Shown here piece by piece: positions 24,818 to 37,600 of a DNA stretch of 57,253 nucleotides; positions within the stretch are counted from its first letter, which is position 1, and every line of letters begins with the position of its first letter. A program made the translations under genes and the position numbers. This DNA is from a bacterium (GTDB taxonomy: Bacteria > Planctomycetota > UBA11346): contig JAIFND010000079.1 of the NCBI GenBank assembly GCA_020047915.1, positions 1-57,253 on the forward strand, written 5' to 3'. The notes beneath the pieces were generated by a model. It had not been told where the DNA came from. It searched no databases and was given only the letters and a program-made list of their open reading frames with translations.

Positions 24818-25996
24818 ATGCCCCCCGCCCTGCGCCTCGTCCCGCGCCAGACCCACCGCTGCCTGGGCGGCCACCCGTGGGTGTTCCGCTCCGAGCTTGA
24901 ACCGGCCGCGTTGGCCGGTCTGGCCGACGGCGACGAGGTCGAGGTCGCCGACGGACGTGGCCGGACGGTCGGGCGCGGCTGGTACTCGGCCTCCAGCCAG
25001 ATCGCGGTGCGCCTGTGCTCCCGCGCATCCGGCGCCCTCGACGAGGCCTTCCTGCGCCGCCGTCTGCAGGCCGCCCTGGCGCATCGCCAGGCGACCCTCC
25101 CCGACCGCCAGGCCCTGCGTCTGGTGTCCAGCGAGGGCGACCTGCTGCCCGGGCTGGTGGTCGAGCGTTACGCCGACCGCCTGGTGGTGCAGGCCCTGAC
25201 CGGCGGCATCGAGCGGCGTCTCGACACTATCGTCGCCCTGCTGGGCGAGCTGTGCCATCCAGCACAGATCGTCGAGCGCAGCGATGGGCGGGGTCGCGAA
25301 CTGGAGGGCCTCCCGACGCGCAGCCGGGTGCTGCACGGCCCACCCGGCACGCTCGTGCGGGTGCACCTGGGCGCGGTCGAACTCGATGTGGATCTGCTCG
25401 ATCCGCACAAGACCGGCGCCTATCTCGACCAGGTGGAGGCGCATCGCGCCCTGGCCGCCTGGACGCCGCGCGGCGGACGGATCGCCGACGTCTTCGCGCA
25501 TCGCGGCGGTTTCGCCCTGCACCTGCTGGCGGCCGGGGCGGGCAGCGCCGTCGCGGTGGACCAGTCGGCCGCCGGGCTGGCTGACGCTGCGGCGGCAGCG
25601 GCCCGCCAGGGGTACGCCCTGGAAACGGCCACCGCCGACGCTTTCGCCTGGCTGCGCGCCCAGGTCGCCGCGGGTGCGACCTACGACCTCATCGTGCTCG
25701 ACCCGCCGGCCTTCGCGCGCACCCGTGCGGCGGTGCCGGGGGCGCTGCGCGGCTACCGCGACCTGCACCTGCAGGCCCTGCGCCTGCTGCGTCCGGGCGG
25801 ACGTCTCGCCACGTGGTCGTGCTCGTCGCATGTCGGAAGCCAAGAATTCCTCGCCACCGCGAGCGACGCCGCCGCCGAACTACATCGCACCCTGCGCCAT
25901 GACGCCGACTTCGGCCAGCCCGCCGACCATCCGTGGCTGCCCGCCGCGCCCGAGACGCGCTACCTCAAGGGCTTCCTGGTCAGTGTGATCGAATAG
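24818..25996 (+). CDS. RlmI-like class I SAM-dependent rRNA methyltransferase
   Basis: A 392-residue PUA-methyltransferase of the RlmI (23S rRNA m5C) type. The N-terminal PUA domain begins [16 protein letters not shown]. The SAM-binding domain has [31 protein letters not shown] (motif I), [12 protein letters not shown] (motif IV) and TWSCSSHV near residue 334, with the nucleophilic Cys position. Family members methylate C1962 of 23S rRNA. Transcribed divergently from the HD-GYP gene, 74 bp away. Confidence 0.88.
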   Translation: MPPALRLVPRQTHRCLGGHPWVFRSELEPAALAGLADGDEVEVADGRGRTVGRGWYSASSQIAVRLCSRASGALDEAFLRRRLQAALAHRQATLPDRQALRLVSSEGDLLPGLVVERYADRLVVQALTGGIERRLDTIVALLGELCHPAQIVERSDGRGRELEGLPTRSRVLHGPPGTLVRVHLGAVELDVDLLDPHKTGAYLDQVEAHRALAAWTPRGGRIADVFAHRGGFALHLLAAGAGSAVAVDQSAAGLADAAAAAARQGYALETATADAFAWLRAQVAAGATYDLIVLDPPAFARTRAAVPGALRGYRDLHLQALRLLRPGGRLATWSCSSHVGSQEFLATASDAAAELHRTLRHDADFGQPADHPWLPAAPETRYLKGFLVSVIE

Positions 25997-26000
25997 GGAT

Positions 26001-26783
26001 TCAGACGCCCCGGGCAGGTCCGCTGGCGAGCGCCAGGCGGTCGCGGCGCAGCCCGGCGTACCACGGTGGCAGGCTGTCGCGGTGGATCAGTTCGCCGACC
26101 AGCAGGCCCGCGCCGCAGGTGCCGCCGCGCATCCCACGCGCATCCCACACGGCGCAATCCAGCCAACGGTCGGGCGCGGCGGTGTTGGCCAGGGCGAGGG
26201 GCGCGGCCCACTCGGCGGCGCGTGCGGCGTAGAGCGTCGGCACGACCTGCGCCTTTGTACCTGGGTCGGGGTCGGGACCGGCCATGTGCGCGATGGCGAG
26301 GAATCCGTCGGCGTCGGTCCACAGCTCGGGGAAGCGCACCTCGTAGCAGATCGACACGGCGAGGCGCCAGCCGTCGAGGTCGAGTGTGGTCGCACTGCTG
26401 CCGGCGGCGAAGTGCGCGCGATCCCCCGGCGTCAGGGCGCGTTTGCGGTGACGGCGTGGGGCGATGGCACCGCAGCACCAGGCGTCGTTCGACCAGCCGC
26501 CATCGGCGGTCGGGGAGGCGGTGCCGAGGACCAGCAGCAGGCCGAGGCGCTCGGCGCGCAGCGCGAGGCGATCTTCGATTTCGGCCAGCTGGCAGGTGTT
26601 GATGCTCTGCAGATCGTCTCGCACCGCGCCGGGATAGCCGGTCAGCATGCACTCCGGCGTCAGCAGCACGCGCGCCCCGGCCCGCGCCGCGTCGGCCAGG
26701 GCGGCCTCGACCAGCACGGCATTGGCCACCGGATCGGCGGTGGCGGCGGCGGCCAGGCAGGCGACGCGCAGGGGGGCGGGCAT
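26001..26783 (-). CDS. Nitrilase-superfamily carbon-nitrogen hydrolase
   Basis: A 260-residue amidase of the nitrilase superfamily. The catalytic triad is visible as Glu44 ([13 protein letters not shown]), Lys114 ([11 protein letters not shown]) and Cys146 ([13 protein letters not shown]). The length and single-domain build fit omega-amidase, beta-ureidopropionase or a generic aliphatic amidase; the substrate cannot be told. The ATG at 26783 fits the fold; the frame is open upstream only because of antisense coding. Its stop lies 5 bases from the convergent rlmI-like stop. Confidence 0.87.
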   Translation of the reverse strand: MPAPLRVACLAAAATADPVANAVLVEAALADAARAGARVLLTPECMLTGYPGAVRDDLQSINTCQLAEIEDRLALRAERLGLLLVLGTASPTADGGWSNDAWCCGAIAPRRHRKRALTPGDRAHFAAGSSATTLDLDGWRLAVSICYEVRFPELWTDADGFLAIAHMAGPDPDPGTKAQVVPTLYAARAAEWAAPLALANTAAPDRWLDCAVWDARGMRGGTCGAGLLVGELIHRDSLPPWYAGLRRDRLALASGPARGV

Positions 26784-26803
26784 GGAGGAAGGGTAGATGA
26801 CAA

Positions 26804-26930
26804 GGCGGAAGGAGGAAGGCGGAAGGCGGAAGAGTTGCTGCGCAAGCGTAGGCGACGGCCGTCTCCGCGAAGGCGCGCGAAGCGCGCGGCATTCCTTCCG
26901 CCTTCCGCCTTCCGCCTTCCGCCTTCCGCC
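26804..26930. repeat. GGCGGAA heptamer array, inverted pair
   Basis: Left array of four: GGCGGAA, GGAGGAA, GGCGGAA, GGCGGAA at 26804-26831. Right array of five perfect inverted units TTCCGCC at 26896-26930, preceded by TTCC. The 64 bp between include GC-rich self-complementary sequence. The whole 198-bp gap between the divergent nitrilase and purB genes could fold as one hairpin; I see no promoter outside it. Confidence 0.92.
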
Positions 26931-26981
26931 TCCATCCTCCCCGGTTGCCCCCATGCCAAAACCCCCACGCTGCCGCCCATC

Positions 26982-28421
26982 ATGGCTACCGACCACACCC
27001 GCTACGACTCGCCCCTCTGCTCGCGCTATGCCTCGAAGACCATGCAGGCCTTGTGGGGCGACCAGCGCAAGTTCTCGACCTGGCGCAAGCTGTGGGTCGA
27101 GCTGGCGCGCGCCGAGATGCACCTCGGCCTGCCGATCAGCGAACTGCAGGTCGCCGAACTGGCCGCGCACACCGACGACATCGACTGGGAGATGGCGGCG
27201 CGCGAGGAGAAGAAGCGGCGTCATGACGTGATGGCCCACGTCCACACCTACGGCGCCGCCTGCCCGATCGCCGCCCCGATCATCCACCTCGGCGCGACCA
27301 GCTGCTACGTCACCGACAATACCGACCTGATCCTGATGCGCGAAGGGCTGGAACTGCTCGCCCGCGCCCTGGCGCGCGTGATCGAGCGCCTCGCCGCCTT
27401 CGCCCACCTGCAGCGCTCGGTCCCCACCCTCGGCTACACCCACTTCCAGGCCGCCCAGCTGACCACGGTGGGCAAGCGCGCCTGCCTGTGGATCCAGGAT
27501 CTGCTGATCGACCTGAAGAACATCGAGCGCGCGCGTGACGACCTGCGCTTCCGCGGGGTCAAGGGCACCACCGGCACGCAGGCTAGCTTCCTCACCCTGT
27601 TCCACGGCGACCACGCCAAGGTCGAGGAGTTGGACCGCAAGGTGACGGCCGCCTTCCATTTTCCCTCCGCCTTCCTGGTCACCGGCCAGACCTACACCCG
27701 CAAGGTCGATTCGCAGGTCGTGCTGGCGCTGTCCAACCTTGGCGCCACTGCGCACCGCATCGGCACCGACCTGCGCCTGCTCGCCCACCTCAAGGAAGTC
27801 GAAGAACCCTTCGAGGCCGACCAGATCGGTTCGTCGGCGATGGCTTACAAGCGCAACCCGATGCGTGCCGAACGCGCGTGTTCGCTCGGACGGCACCTGA
27901 TGGGCCTGGCCGCCGACGCGATGAACACGCACGCGGTGCAGTGGATGGAGCGCACCTTGGACGACAGCGCGGTGCGCCGCATCGCCATCCCCGAGGCCTT
28001 CCTCGCCAGTGACGCAGTGCTTGGCATCCTGCAGAACGTATGCGAGGGCCTGGTCGTCCATCCCGGCATGATCCGCCGCCACATCGACGCCGAGCTGCCC
28101 TTCATGGCGACCGAGAACATCATCATGGCGATGGTCGAGGCGGGCGGCAATCGGCAGGAGGTGCACGAGAAGATCCGCGTCCTGTCGCACCAGGCGGCGG
28201 CGGTGGTCAAGGGCGAGGGCAAGGACAACGACCTGATCCCGCGTATCCGCCACGACGCCTTCTTCGCGCCGATCCACGCCGACCTCGACGAACTGCTCGA
28301 CCCCGCGACCTTCATCGGCCGCGCCCCCGAGCAGGTCGACCGCTTCCTCGCCGAGGAGGTCAAGCCGGCGATCGCGCGCTACACCGAGCACCTGGGCGGC
28401 ACCTCGCAGCTGCATGTGTGA
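26982..28421 (+). CDS. purB: Adenylosuccinate lyase
   Basis: A 479-residue fumarase/aspartase-superfamily enzyme that removes fumarate from SAICAR and from adenylosuccinate in purine synthesis; cytoplasmic tetramer. The family signature [15 protein letters not shown] is at about 283-297, with Pro replaced by Ala after Met as in the eukaryote-like PurB branch. Also seen are [25 protein letters not shown] and TVGKRACLW. Its length and start ([12 protein letters not shown]) fit that branch. The ATG at 26982 follows the GGCGGAA array; no clear Shine-Dalgarno is visible. Confidence 0.96.
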   Translation: MATDHTRYDSPLCSRYASKTMQALWGDQRKFSTWRKLWVELARAEMHLGLPISELQVAELAAHTDDIDWEMAAREEKKRRHDVMAHVHTYGAACPIAAPIIHLGATSCYVTDNTDLILMREGLELLARALARVIERLAAFAHLQRSVPTLGYTHFQAAQLTTVGKRACLWIQDLLIDLKNIERARDDLRFRGVKGTTGTQASFLTLFHGDHAKVEELDRKVTAAFHFPSAFLVTGQTYTRKVDSQVVLALSNLGATAHRIGTDLRLLAHLKEVEEPFEADQIGSSAMAYKRNPMRAERACSLGRHLMGLAADAMNTHAVQWMERTLDDSAVRRIAIPEAFLASDAVLGILQNVCEGLVVHPGMIRRHIDAELPFMATENIIMAMVEAGGNRQEVHEKIRVLSHQAAAVVKGEGKDNDLIPRIRHDAFFAPIHADLDELLDPATFIGRAPEQVDRFLAEEVKPAIARYTEHLGGTSQLHV

Positions 28422-28434
28422 ACTGGGACGATGT

Positions 28435-28512
28435 GTTCACACAGAGCACCAGAGCCACCAGAGTTACGAACAGAAATTATGCCGCATAGCACTCTGGTCC
28501 TCTGTGTGTACA
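28435..28512. repeat. Short ACCAGAG hairpin element
   Basis: Left arm 28438-28463 (CACACAGAGCACCAGAG and on), right arm 28493-28509 (CTCTGGTCCTCTGTGTG), loop of 29 nt. Same arm family as copies A-C but short and with a different loop. The right arm lies within the coding region of the next small gene. Confidence 0.8.
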
Positions 28513-28772
28513 TGATCTTTACATGCGGCTGCGCCCCGCGCCTCGCGGTCACCGATGCGGTCAGTGGCGCGCCGCTAGCGGCCGAGGTGCGCGAACTGCC
28601 CGACGGCCGGCTGCTGGTCAGTGCCAACGGTTACGAAACGTGGAGTGGTGCGCGCCAGGAGCGTGTCGCATTGCTGCCGTTGTGGCAGGCGCGCTTCGTC
28701 GGCGAGACGGTGCGGCCGGTGCGGCCGCCGCGTCCGCCGTGTCCCGGCTGCCCCTCCACGCGCGCCCGCTGA
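28479..28772 (+). CDS. Small putative lipoprotein with repeat-derived signal peptide
   Basis: A 97-residue candidate gene. The ATG at 28479 gives a signal-like N-terminus (PHSTLVLCVYMIFTCGC) with a lipobox-like Cys. Codons 5-10 of that peptide lie inside the right arm of the ACCAGAG repeat. The mature part (AVTDAVSGAPLAAEVREL then GRLLVSANGYETW) resembles a carboxypeptidase-regulatory-like or Ig-like strand pattern. The C-terminus is Pro/Arg-rich. No known family; ribosome binding is unclear. Followed at 43 bp by comEC. Confidence 0.5.
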   Translation: MPHSTLVLCVYMIFTCGCAPRLAVTDAVSGAPLAAEVRELPDGRLLVSANGYETWSGARQERVALLPLWQARFVGETVRPVRPPRPPCPGCPSTRAR

Positions 28773-28814
28773 CGGGGTTGCCGCTGCTGGCGGGTTTGTG
28801 ATGCTGCGCTGTCC

Positions 28815-30242
28815 ATGGCTCCGTGGCTGCCCTTCCTCGCCCTTGGCCTGGTCCTCGGCTGCTGTGCGCCGCAGGCTCTTGCCGGCTGGTGGGCGTGGGC
28901 GCTAGGCACCGGGATCGTCGCGTTGGCGATGGCGCTGCGCTGGCCGTGGGCGGCGCGCTGGGCCGGCTTCGCCGCTGCCGCGGCGATCGGTACGGCCCTC
29001 GCCGCGCCCGCTCCCGAGCCGCCTGCCGGCACGACCCGGCTGCTGGAGGTGCGCGGCACGGTCTCCAGCGTGGTGTGGCAGGGCTGGAACCAGGGCTTCC
29101 GTCTGGTCGATGCCGAGGTGCTGCAGCCCGCGGGTTGGACGCCACCCGCGCGCCTGTTCGTGCGCGCGCCGGCGCTGCCCGAGGTGCGCCCCGGCGACCA
29201 GGCGACGGTGCGCGGGGTGTGGGAGCGCGAGGAGCGCGGCGAGTCCGTGCGCGCCGTCGAACTGGAGGTGGTCGCGCGCGAGGAGGGCCGCCGCGGCTTC
29301 GCCTGGCGCGCGCTCGAACGCGTCGGTCCGCATCGCGAACTGGCCGGGTCGCTGCTGCTTGGGCGCGGCGACGCGCCGGAGAAGACGGTCTTCCGCAGCG
29401 CCGGGCTGGCGCATGTCCTGGCGGTCAGTGGCATGCATCTCGCCATCGCCGCCGGTCTGGCGTGGTGGCTGCTGCGCAGTGTCGGGGTGGGCTGGACGGC
29501 CCGTCTGGTCTGCCTCGGCGTCCTGGTGGTCGGCTACACCTGGCTGACCTACGGCAGCCCGGCGACAGTGCGCGCCTGCGCCATGGCGTTGGCGGTGCTG
29601 GCCTACAGCGTGCTGGCGCGCGAGCCGCACCGTCTTGGGCCGGTCGCCCTTGCGGCTCTCGCCCTGGTGGCGTGGGATCCCGGCCTGGCGCGCGACATCG
29701 GCTTCCAGCTCTCGCTCGCCGCGGTGCTCGGCATCGTCACCCTTGGTCTCGATCTGATCCAGGTGCGCAACCGTGCGCTGCCGCTCAAGCCGTGGCCGCT
29801 CGACCGGCCGGTGTGGCGCCTGGGGTTGTGGTCGGCGCGCAGCGCGCTCGACAGCTTGGCAATCGGGCTGGCGGCGACCCTGGCTACCGCGCCGCTCATC
29901 GCCTGGCATTTCGGCCAGGTCGCGCCGTGGTCGTGGCTCACCTCGCTGGTCGCCGGCATCCCCGCCACGCTCGCGCTGTGGGCCGGCCTGCCGCTGCTGC
30001 TCGGCGCCGGGCTGTGGGAATCCGGACCGTGGGAAGGGCTCTACCGCCTGGTCGAGTGGAGCCTGCAGGTGCTGGTCGCGTGTGCCGACTGGGGCGCCGT
30101 GCATCTCCCACAGGAACCGGTCGCCGCGCCCTCGCCGTGGCTGCTGTGCGCCTGGCCGCTGCTGTTCCTGCGCCTGCGCGATGGCTGGGATGTGCTGCTG
30201 CGCGGAGCGGCGGTGGCGACTCTCCTGCTCGCCTGGGGTTGA
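28815..30242 (+). CDS. comEC: ComEC/Rec2-family DNA-uptake channel, short form
   Basis: A 475-residue polytopic membrane protein. The first part has three hydrophobic segments and an OB-like region (TTRLLEVRGTVSSVVWQGWN). The competence core has LLLGRGDAPEKTVFRSAGLAHVLAVSGMHL, the ComEC signature, then many helices (SPATVRACAMALAVLAYSVLA, DIGFQLSLAAVLGI). In transforming bacteria this protein carries one DNA strand across the inner membrane. The C-terminal metallo-beta-lactamase domain of long ComEC is absent, as in several Gram-negative lineages. Confidence 0.88.
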   Translation: MAPWLPFLALGLVLGCCAPQALAGWWAWALGTGIVALAMALRWPWAARWAGFAAAAAIGTALAAPAPEPPAGTTRLLEVRGTVSSVVWQGWNQGFRLVDAEVLQPAGWTPPARLFVRAPALPEVRPGDQATVRGVWEREERGESVRAVELEVVAREEGRRGFAWRALERVGPHRELAGSLLLGRGDAPEKTVFRSAGLAHVLAVSGMHLAIAAGLAWWLLRSVGVGWTARLVCLGVLVVGYTWLTYGSPATVRACAMALAVLAYSVLAREPHRLGPVALAALALVAWDPGLARDIGFQLSLAAVLGIVTLGLDLIQVRNRALPLKPWPLDRPVWRLGLWSARSALDSLAIGLAATLATAPLIAWHFGQVAPWSWLTSLVAGIPATLALWAGLPLLLGAGLWESGPWEGLYRLVEWSLQVLVACADWGAVHLPQEPVAAPSPWLLCAWPLLFLRLRDGWDVLLRGAAVATLLLAWG

Positions 30243-30410
30243 GATCCTATCCGTCTGGTTTTGCTGACGGAAGCCTCGCCGTCGAGCTTCTGGAGAGCGC
30301 ATATGGGGCGGACAACCCAGGGTCCACACCAGGCAAGAGTGGCGGTTGTCAATTGAATAATCGAAATACCACGCCGACCCCGCGTTGTGCCGCCGCCGAG
30401 GAGCAGCCGC

Positions 30411-32759
30411 GTGAGCAACCCGCCGCCAGCCACCCCCACTGAAAGTCCGGCCGGCTCCCCCCAGGATCCGCGCGAGCAGGACGCCTCGTTCAAGGAGATC
30501 CTGCTCTACGCTTTCGGCAATATCGAGGGCGCGATCGCCAATCAGTTCTTCCATGTGCTGCAGAGCATCATGGTCGTGGCGATGCTGGTGAACCCGCTGC
30601 TGATCGGTGCGGTGCTGGCGATCAAGACGCTGTGGGACAGCGTCACCGATCCGGTCATGGCCTACATCACCGACAACACCCGCAGCCGGTGGGGTCGGCG
30701 CCGGCCCTACATCCTGGTCGGCGGCTGCCTGCGCATCGCCATGCTGGTCGGCGTCGTCGCCTTCTTCCCGTGGAGCGAGAAGACGCTCAGCAACGAGCAG
30801 CTCGAGGCCAACAAGCAGGCCAGCGAGTCGCTCAAGGCGGCAGCCGAGGCCGAGAAGGCGGCGGTGGCGCTGTATCAGGATGCCACGGATGGTTCAGTGC
30901 CGGCCGATGCCGTCGAGCGGGCGCAGCGACTGGTCGCCGAGGCCGACAGCGCGCTGGCCAAGACCGACACCGTGCTGGGGCTGATGCAACGCACCTGGCA
31001 GCAGCGCCAGGAGTGGCTCGACCAGGGGGTCGCCAACCGGGCCGCCAGCGGCTTCAATCCCGAGGCGGCGGAGGAGATCCGCAAGGTCGATGCCGACCGC
31101 GCCAAGCGCGCCAAGGACGAGGTGGCGAAGGCGGAGAACGCGGTCTCGACGGCACGTCGCGCCAGACTGCTCGCAACCGCTGTCGCCCAGCCCGAGGCGG
31201 CCCCCGCCGCCAGCGCGACGGTGCTGGCGGTCCAGCAGGTGCTGACCCGCAGCGATGCGGCCAAGGGACTGCTGGCCGAGGCGGTGGCGATCCACGCCGC
31301 CACCGAGACGGGGCGTACGCGCGAGGCCGCCACCATGCAGTCGCTGGCCGACCGGCACGGCGAACTCGCTGGGGTGCTTGGCGCGGCCCAGGCTACGCTC
31401 GCGGCGGCCACCGCTGACGCCGATGCCGGGGTTCCCGAGGAGGTGCTGGCCGCGACCCGCGGCAAGCTCGAACGGGCGAGCACTCAGCTCGAGCAGGCGG
31501 AGACCATCATCGTGGCGGCGCAGGCGGTGGCGTCCGGCACCGTCCATGACCAGGCGCGAGCCCGCGCGATCATCGCCGACCTGGCTGCTGCGGCGGAGAA
31601 GGCGGCGGCAGCCAAGCAGAAGAAGGGGACCTTCGAATCGATCACCGCCGGTTTCGAGGCCTTCTTCAATCCCGGCTACGCCGACCAGCAGCGCATCATC
31701 ATCTATGTCCTGATCGTCATGCTGCTGTTCACCACCCTCACCACCGTGCAGTCGGTGCCCTACTACGCCCTGGGCATCGAGATGTGCCCCTCCTACCACG
31801 GCCGTACGCGCGTCGTCGCCTGGCGCTCGGCGGTGGACAAGCTCGGTGGCCTGGTCGCTCCGGCGGTGCCGTGGTTCTGCTTCCTGCCGCTGTTCGCGTA
31901 TGCTGTCGATGGGTTGCTGTGGGTGGCGATCCTCGCCTGCGCCATCGGCATCCCCAGCACGGTGATCATGTGCATCTGGGTCAAGGAGCGCACCCAGGTC
32001 CAGTCGCGCAAGGGCGGCGGCAACCGCATCGGCTTCGTCAAGTCGATGTGGATCACGGTCAAGAATAGGCACTTCCTGCGTATCTTCGCGCTCTACACCT
32101 TCATCGGCTTCACCAACGGGCTGTTCGCCCAGATCGGCTTCTACCTCAATGTGTACTGGGTGATGGGCAGCGCCCTCGCCGGCGCGCAGATGGGCTTCTA
32201 TATCGGCATGATCGCCTGGGGCCTCGGCTTCCTCACCCTGCCGATCATCACCTGGGCGTGCAAACGCTTCGGCAAGCACCGGACGCTGCGCTACGCCCTG
32301 GTGCTGATGTCCTTCGGCACCGCGCTCAAGTGGTGGGCGATGGATCCCGAGCACCCCTACTACCAGCTCATCCTGCCCTTCTTCTTCTCGGTCGGCATCT
32401 CCAGCGTCTATACCGTGCTGCCGACGATGATGGCCGATGTCACCGATGTCGATGAGCTGAACACCGGCTCGCGGCGCGAGGGCATGTTCGGCGCGATGAT
32501 GGCCTTCCTGATGAAGATGATCGGTACCTTCATCCCGCTGCTCGCCGGTGCGGTGCTGGTCGCCTCCGGCTTCGATCCCGTCCTCGAGCACGCCCAGGAT
32601 CCGCAGACCATCCTCAACATGCGCATCCTCTACAGCCTGGTTCCCGCCTGCCTGCTGCTCTTAGCTCTGTTCCTGCTGTGGCGCTATCCGCTGACCGAGG
32701 CCAAGATGGTGGAGATCAAGGAGGAGCTGGGCCGGAGGCGGGCAGCGGCTGCAGAGTAG
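30411..32759 (+). CDS. GPH/MFS sugar transporter with large coiled-coil insert
   Basis: A 782-residue carrier of the glycoside-pentoside-hexuronide (MFS) type. The GTG at 30411 has GAGGAG 8 bp upstream, so I chose it over the GTG at 30387. Helices 1-3 carry the loop motif DNTRSRWGRRRPYILVGG. After helix 3 (residue about 118) comes a block of about 300 mostly Ala/Glu/Lys residues (EQLEANKQASESLKAAAEAE) predicted to be helical. The transporter resumes at about 425 (IIIYVLIVMLLFTTL) and continues with VPYYALGIEMCPSYHGRTRV. Normal family members have only a short loop here, which by topology faces the periplasm. Substrate probably a glycoside or uronide. Confidence 0.8.
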   Translation: MSNPPPATPTESPAGSPQDPREQDASFKEILLYAFGNIEGAIANQFFHVLQSIMVVAMLVNPLLIGAVLAIKTLWDSVTDPVMAYITDNTRSRWGRRRPYILVGGCLRIAMLVGVVAFFPWSEKTLSNEQLEANKQASESLKAAAEAEKAAVALYQDATDGSVPADAVERAQRLVAEADSALAKTDTVLGLMQRTWQQRQEWLDQGVANRAASGFNPEAAEEIRKVDADRAKRAKDEVAKAENAVSTARRARLLATAVAQPEAAPAASATVLAVQQVLTRSDAAKGLLAEAVAIHAATETGRTREAATMQSLADRHGELAGVLGAAQATLAAATADADAGVPEEVLAATRGKLERASTQLEQAETIIVAAQAVASGTVHDQARARAIIADLAAAAEKAAAAKQKKGTFESITAGFEAFFNPGYADQQRIIIYVLIVMLLFTTLTTVQSVPYYALGIEMCPSYHGRTRVVAWRSAVDKLGGLVAPAVPWFCFLPLFAYAVDGLLWVAILACAIGIPSTVIMCIWVKERTQVQSRKGGGNRIGFVKSMWITVKNRHFLRIFALYTFIGFTNGLFAQIGFYLNVYWVMGSALAGAQMGFYIGMIAWGLGFLTLPIITWACKRFGKHRTLRYALVLMSFGTALKWWAMDPEHPYYQLILPFFFSVGISSVYTVLPTMMADVTDVDELNTGSRREGMFGAMMAFLMKMIGTFIPLLAGAVLVASGFDPVLEHAQDPQTILNMRILYSLVPACLLLLALFLLWRYPLTEAKMVEIKEELGRRRAAAAE

Positions 32760-32802
32760 CCTCATCCTCTGTACCGGCGGGTCCCGTCCGCATCATCCGA
32801 AC

Positions 32803-34599
<1,797 letters not shown>

Positions 34600-34656
34600 A
34601 GGTCGGCTGAGCGCGCAGTTGCAGCCCGGCCGCGCCTGCGGATTATCACTGGCGGA

Positions 34657-37600
34657 ATGCCGTCAGACCGCCCCCTCGATGTCACCCGACCTGATGCCGA
34701 ACTCGCGGCCGAGGCGGCGCGCCTCGCCGAGCGTTTCCACGGCCGGGGGGCTGGCGATCCGCTGGACAGCACCACGCCGCGCACCCAGGGCACGACTCCG
34801 CCCGATCCTGGCGACCGGGTGCCGCCGGAACTGCCGGACAATGCGCTGGCCGAGGGCGGACGCTGGTCGTTCCAACGCCTGCTCGGTGGAGGCGGGGGGG
34901 GCGAGGTCTTCGCCTTCGAGGACGGCCTGCTCGGCCGTCCGGTCGCGGTCAAGGTGCTGCCAGCCGCGGTCTCGGCCCAGCCCGAGCGCGCCCGCCACTT
35001 CATCGACGAGGCGCGTACCGCCGCCGCCCTCGAGCATCCCAGCGTGCTGCCGGTACACGATCTCGGGCGGGCCGCCGATGGCCGGCTGTGGTTTGCTATG
35101 CGGCAGGCGAGCGGCCGCTCCCTGGCCGCGATCATCAGCGATCTCGCCGCCGGCCACAGCGCCGAGCGTCTGGAGCCGCTCAACGAGCGGGTCGGTCTGA
35201 TCGTCCGGGTTTGCGACGCGATCGCCTTCGCGCATGCGCGCGGCTATCTGCACTGCGATATCAAGCCGGGCAACATCATGGTCGGCGATTACGGCGAGGT
35301 CCTGGTCGTCGACTGGGGCTCGGCCGTGCGCCTTGGCGGCGGTGGCATCGGCGGTGGCGGTGGCACCCCGCTGTATATGGCGCCCGAGCAGGCCCGACAC
35401 GGGTCGGCTGTCGCTTCATGGGACATCTACGGCCTTGGGGCGACCCTGTGGCATCTCGTGTTGCTGCGCCCGCCGCTCCACGACGTCGCTCCGGAGCGCT
35501 TCTGGGAGCGCAAACGCCAGGGCGAGTTCGATCCGCCCACCGAGGTCGAGCGTGCCGCCGTGCCGGCGAGCCTGTTGGCGGTGATGGAGCGGGCGGTGCA
35601 CGCCGATCCGGCTGCACGCCAGGCCAGCATCGAGGCGCTGCGCGACGAACTGCGTGCGTGGCTTCGGCATCGTGATGCCGAAGCGGTGGTCGCCACCGCC
35701 GAACGCCACCTCGACGAACTCAAGCGGCATGGCGACTACGAGGCCTTCCAGCGGATCGAGAACGACCTGCAGCGGGTCCTCGCGGAATCGCCGGCCCTGG
35801 TCGCGGCGCGCCAGGCCCTCGCCCGGGTGCGCGGCAGCAAGGCGCGTCTCGCCATCAGGCGCGGCGACCTGGCGCTGGCCGAGGGTCTGCTCGATGCGGC
35901 CGAGCCGCAGCATCGTTCGGTGTTGCGGGATCTGCTGGCGGCGCGGCGGACGCAGCGGGTGCAGCGCCGCCTCGGGTGGACCGCCAGCGTGCTGGCCATG
36001 CTGGCGTTCGTTGTGCTCGCGGCCTGGATCTGGCGCGAGCACCGCGCCAGCTTCGGTCTATGGCAGACGGTCTGGCAGCATGATTTCACGACCACCGAGG
36101 CAGCTCAGGGCCTCACCACCGGATCGTGGGACGCCGACCTCAACCTGTCGGCGCGGCAGCGTCTTCCGGTCGCCGCCCAGGCGGGCGGACTGATCCTCGG
36201 GGCGCAGCAACTGCTCCACCTGCCGGTCGAGGTGCCGGGCAGCGTACGCGTCACCGTCGATGCGACCTGGACCGCCGGGCTCGATGCCTGCGAAATCATC
36301 GTCAACGCCTCGCCCGAGCATCCTGATCGTTCGTTCCTGTATCCGCCGGGAATCGTCGCCCAGTTCGCCGGCTACCGCGGCCACCGCACGCTGATCGCCG
36401 TCCAGCGCCAACCCGGCATGCTGCAGTCGTCCGAGGAGACCCATGTCCCATTCGAACGCGGCCGCCGCTACCGTCTGGAGTTGGCCGTCGAGGACGGCCG
36501 CTGCATCCTGGCGGTGGATGGCCGTCAGGTGCTGGCCTACCAGGATGCCCGACGACTGGGCGACGATGCCTATCGCCATATCCATTTGCGTGCCTGGCAG
36601 CCGGGCCTGCGCCTGGAGAATCTGCGGGTCGAACGGCTGGGCGATCCGCGACGGGCGAGCCCGCTGCGCTATGCCGACGGCCTGCTCGACGCCGGTCGCA
36701 GCGAGCAGGCGGCGACCGCCTACCTGCAATTGGCAGACGACCATCCCGGCACGGCGTTGGAAGCTGATGCGCTGCTGGGGGCCTGCGTTGCGCTGCAAGG
36801 CAGCGTGCGGTTGCCGGACCTGCTGCAACGGCTCGAGCGCGGACATCCCGGCAATCCGCGGTTGGCGGCGATGTGGGAACTGGACGCCATCGCCGCCATC
36901 GACGGCGATGATCTGCCGCGCGCGTTGCAGCGTCTGACCCAGATCCACAGCTCGGATCCGGCCAGCCGCGCGCCACTGCGCCTGCTTGGCCATGCCGCCT
37001 ACCGTACAGAGCCGGAGGCCACGCGTGCCATGGTGCAGGCGGCGACGCGGATCGAGGGCCGCTTCGTCCTCGATCTGCGTGGCCACCGGCTTGGCAGCCT
37101 CGAGCCGCTGCGTGGTGCGCCACTCATCGAACTGCACGCCGAAGGCTGTGGCAGTGGCGATCTGTTGCCACTGTCCGGCATGCCGCTGCGTGAACTGTCG
37201 GTGGCCGCAACGGTGGTCCGCGATCTGTCTCCGCTGTCCGGCATGCCGCTGGAGCGGTTGCAGCTAACGGAGACTGAGGTCGCCGACCTGCGTTCCTTGG
37301 CGGGCATGACATCGTTGAGCGATCTGTCGCTCGCCCAGACCCGTGTCAGCAGCCTGTCGCCGTTGACCGGCCTGTCCTTGCAAACCATCGACATCAGCCG
37401 CACTGCCGTCGGTGATCTGCGGCCCCTCGCGGGGATGCCATTGTGGCGTCTCCAGGCCGACAACACCCCGGTTGCCGATCTCACCCCACTAGGCACCACA
37501 CACCTGCACACGCTCGAACTGGACGGCAGCGCCGTGGCCACGCTGGCCCCGCTCGCGGGCGGCAAGCTCCGCCGCCTGGTCATCAACCGCACGCGGATCA

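Noticed and set aside
26082-26981. N-terminal extension of PurB to 26082
   Set aside because: The extension runs antisense through the nitrilase and through the GGCGGAA array. PurB homologues begin near [12 protein letters not shown].
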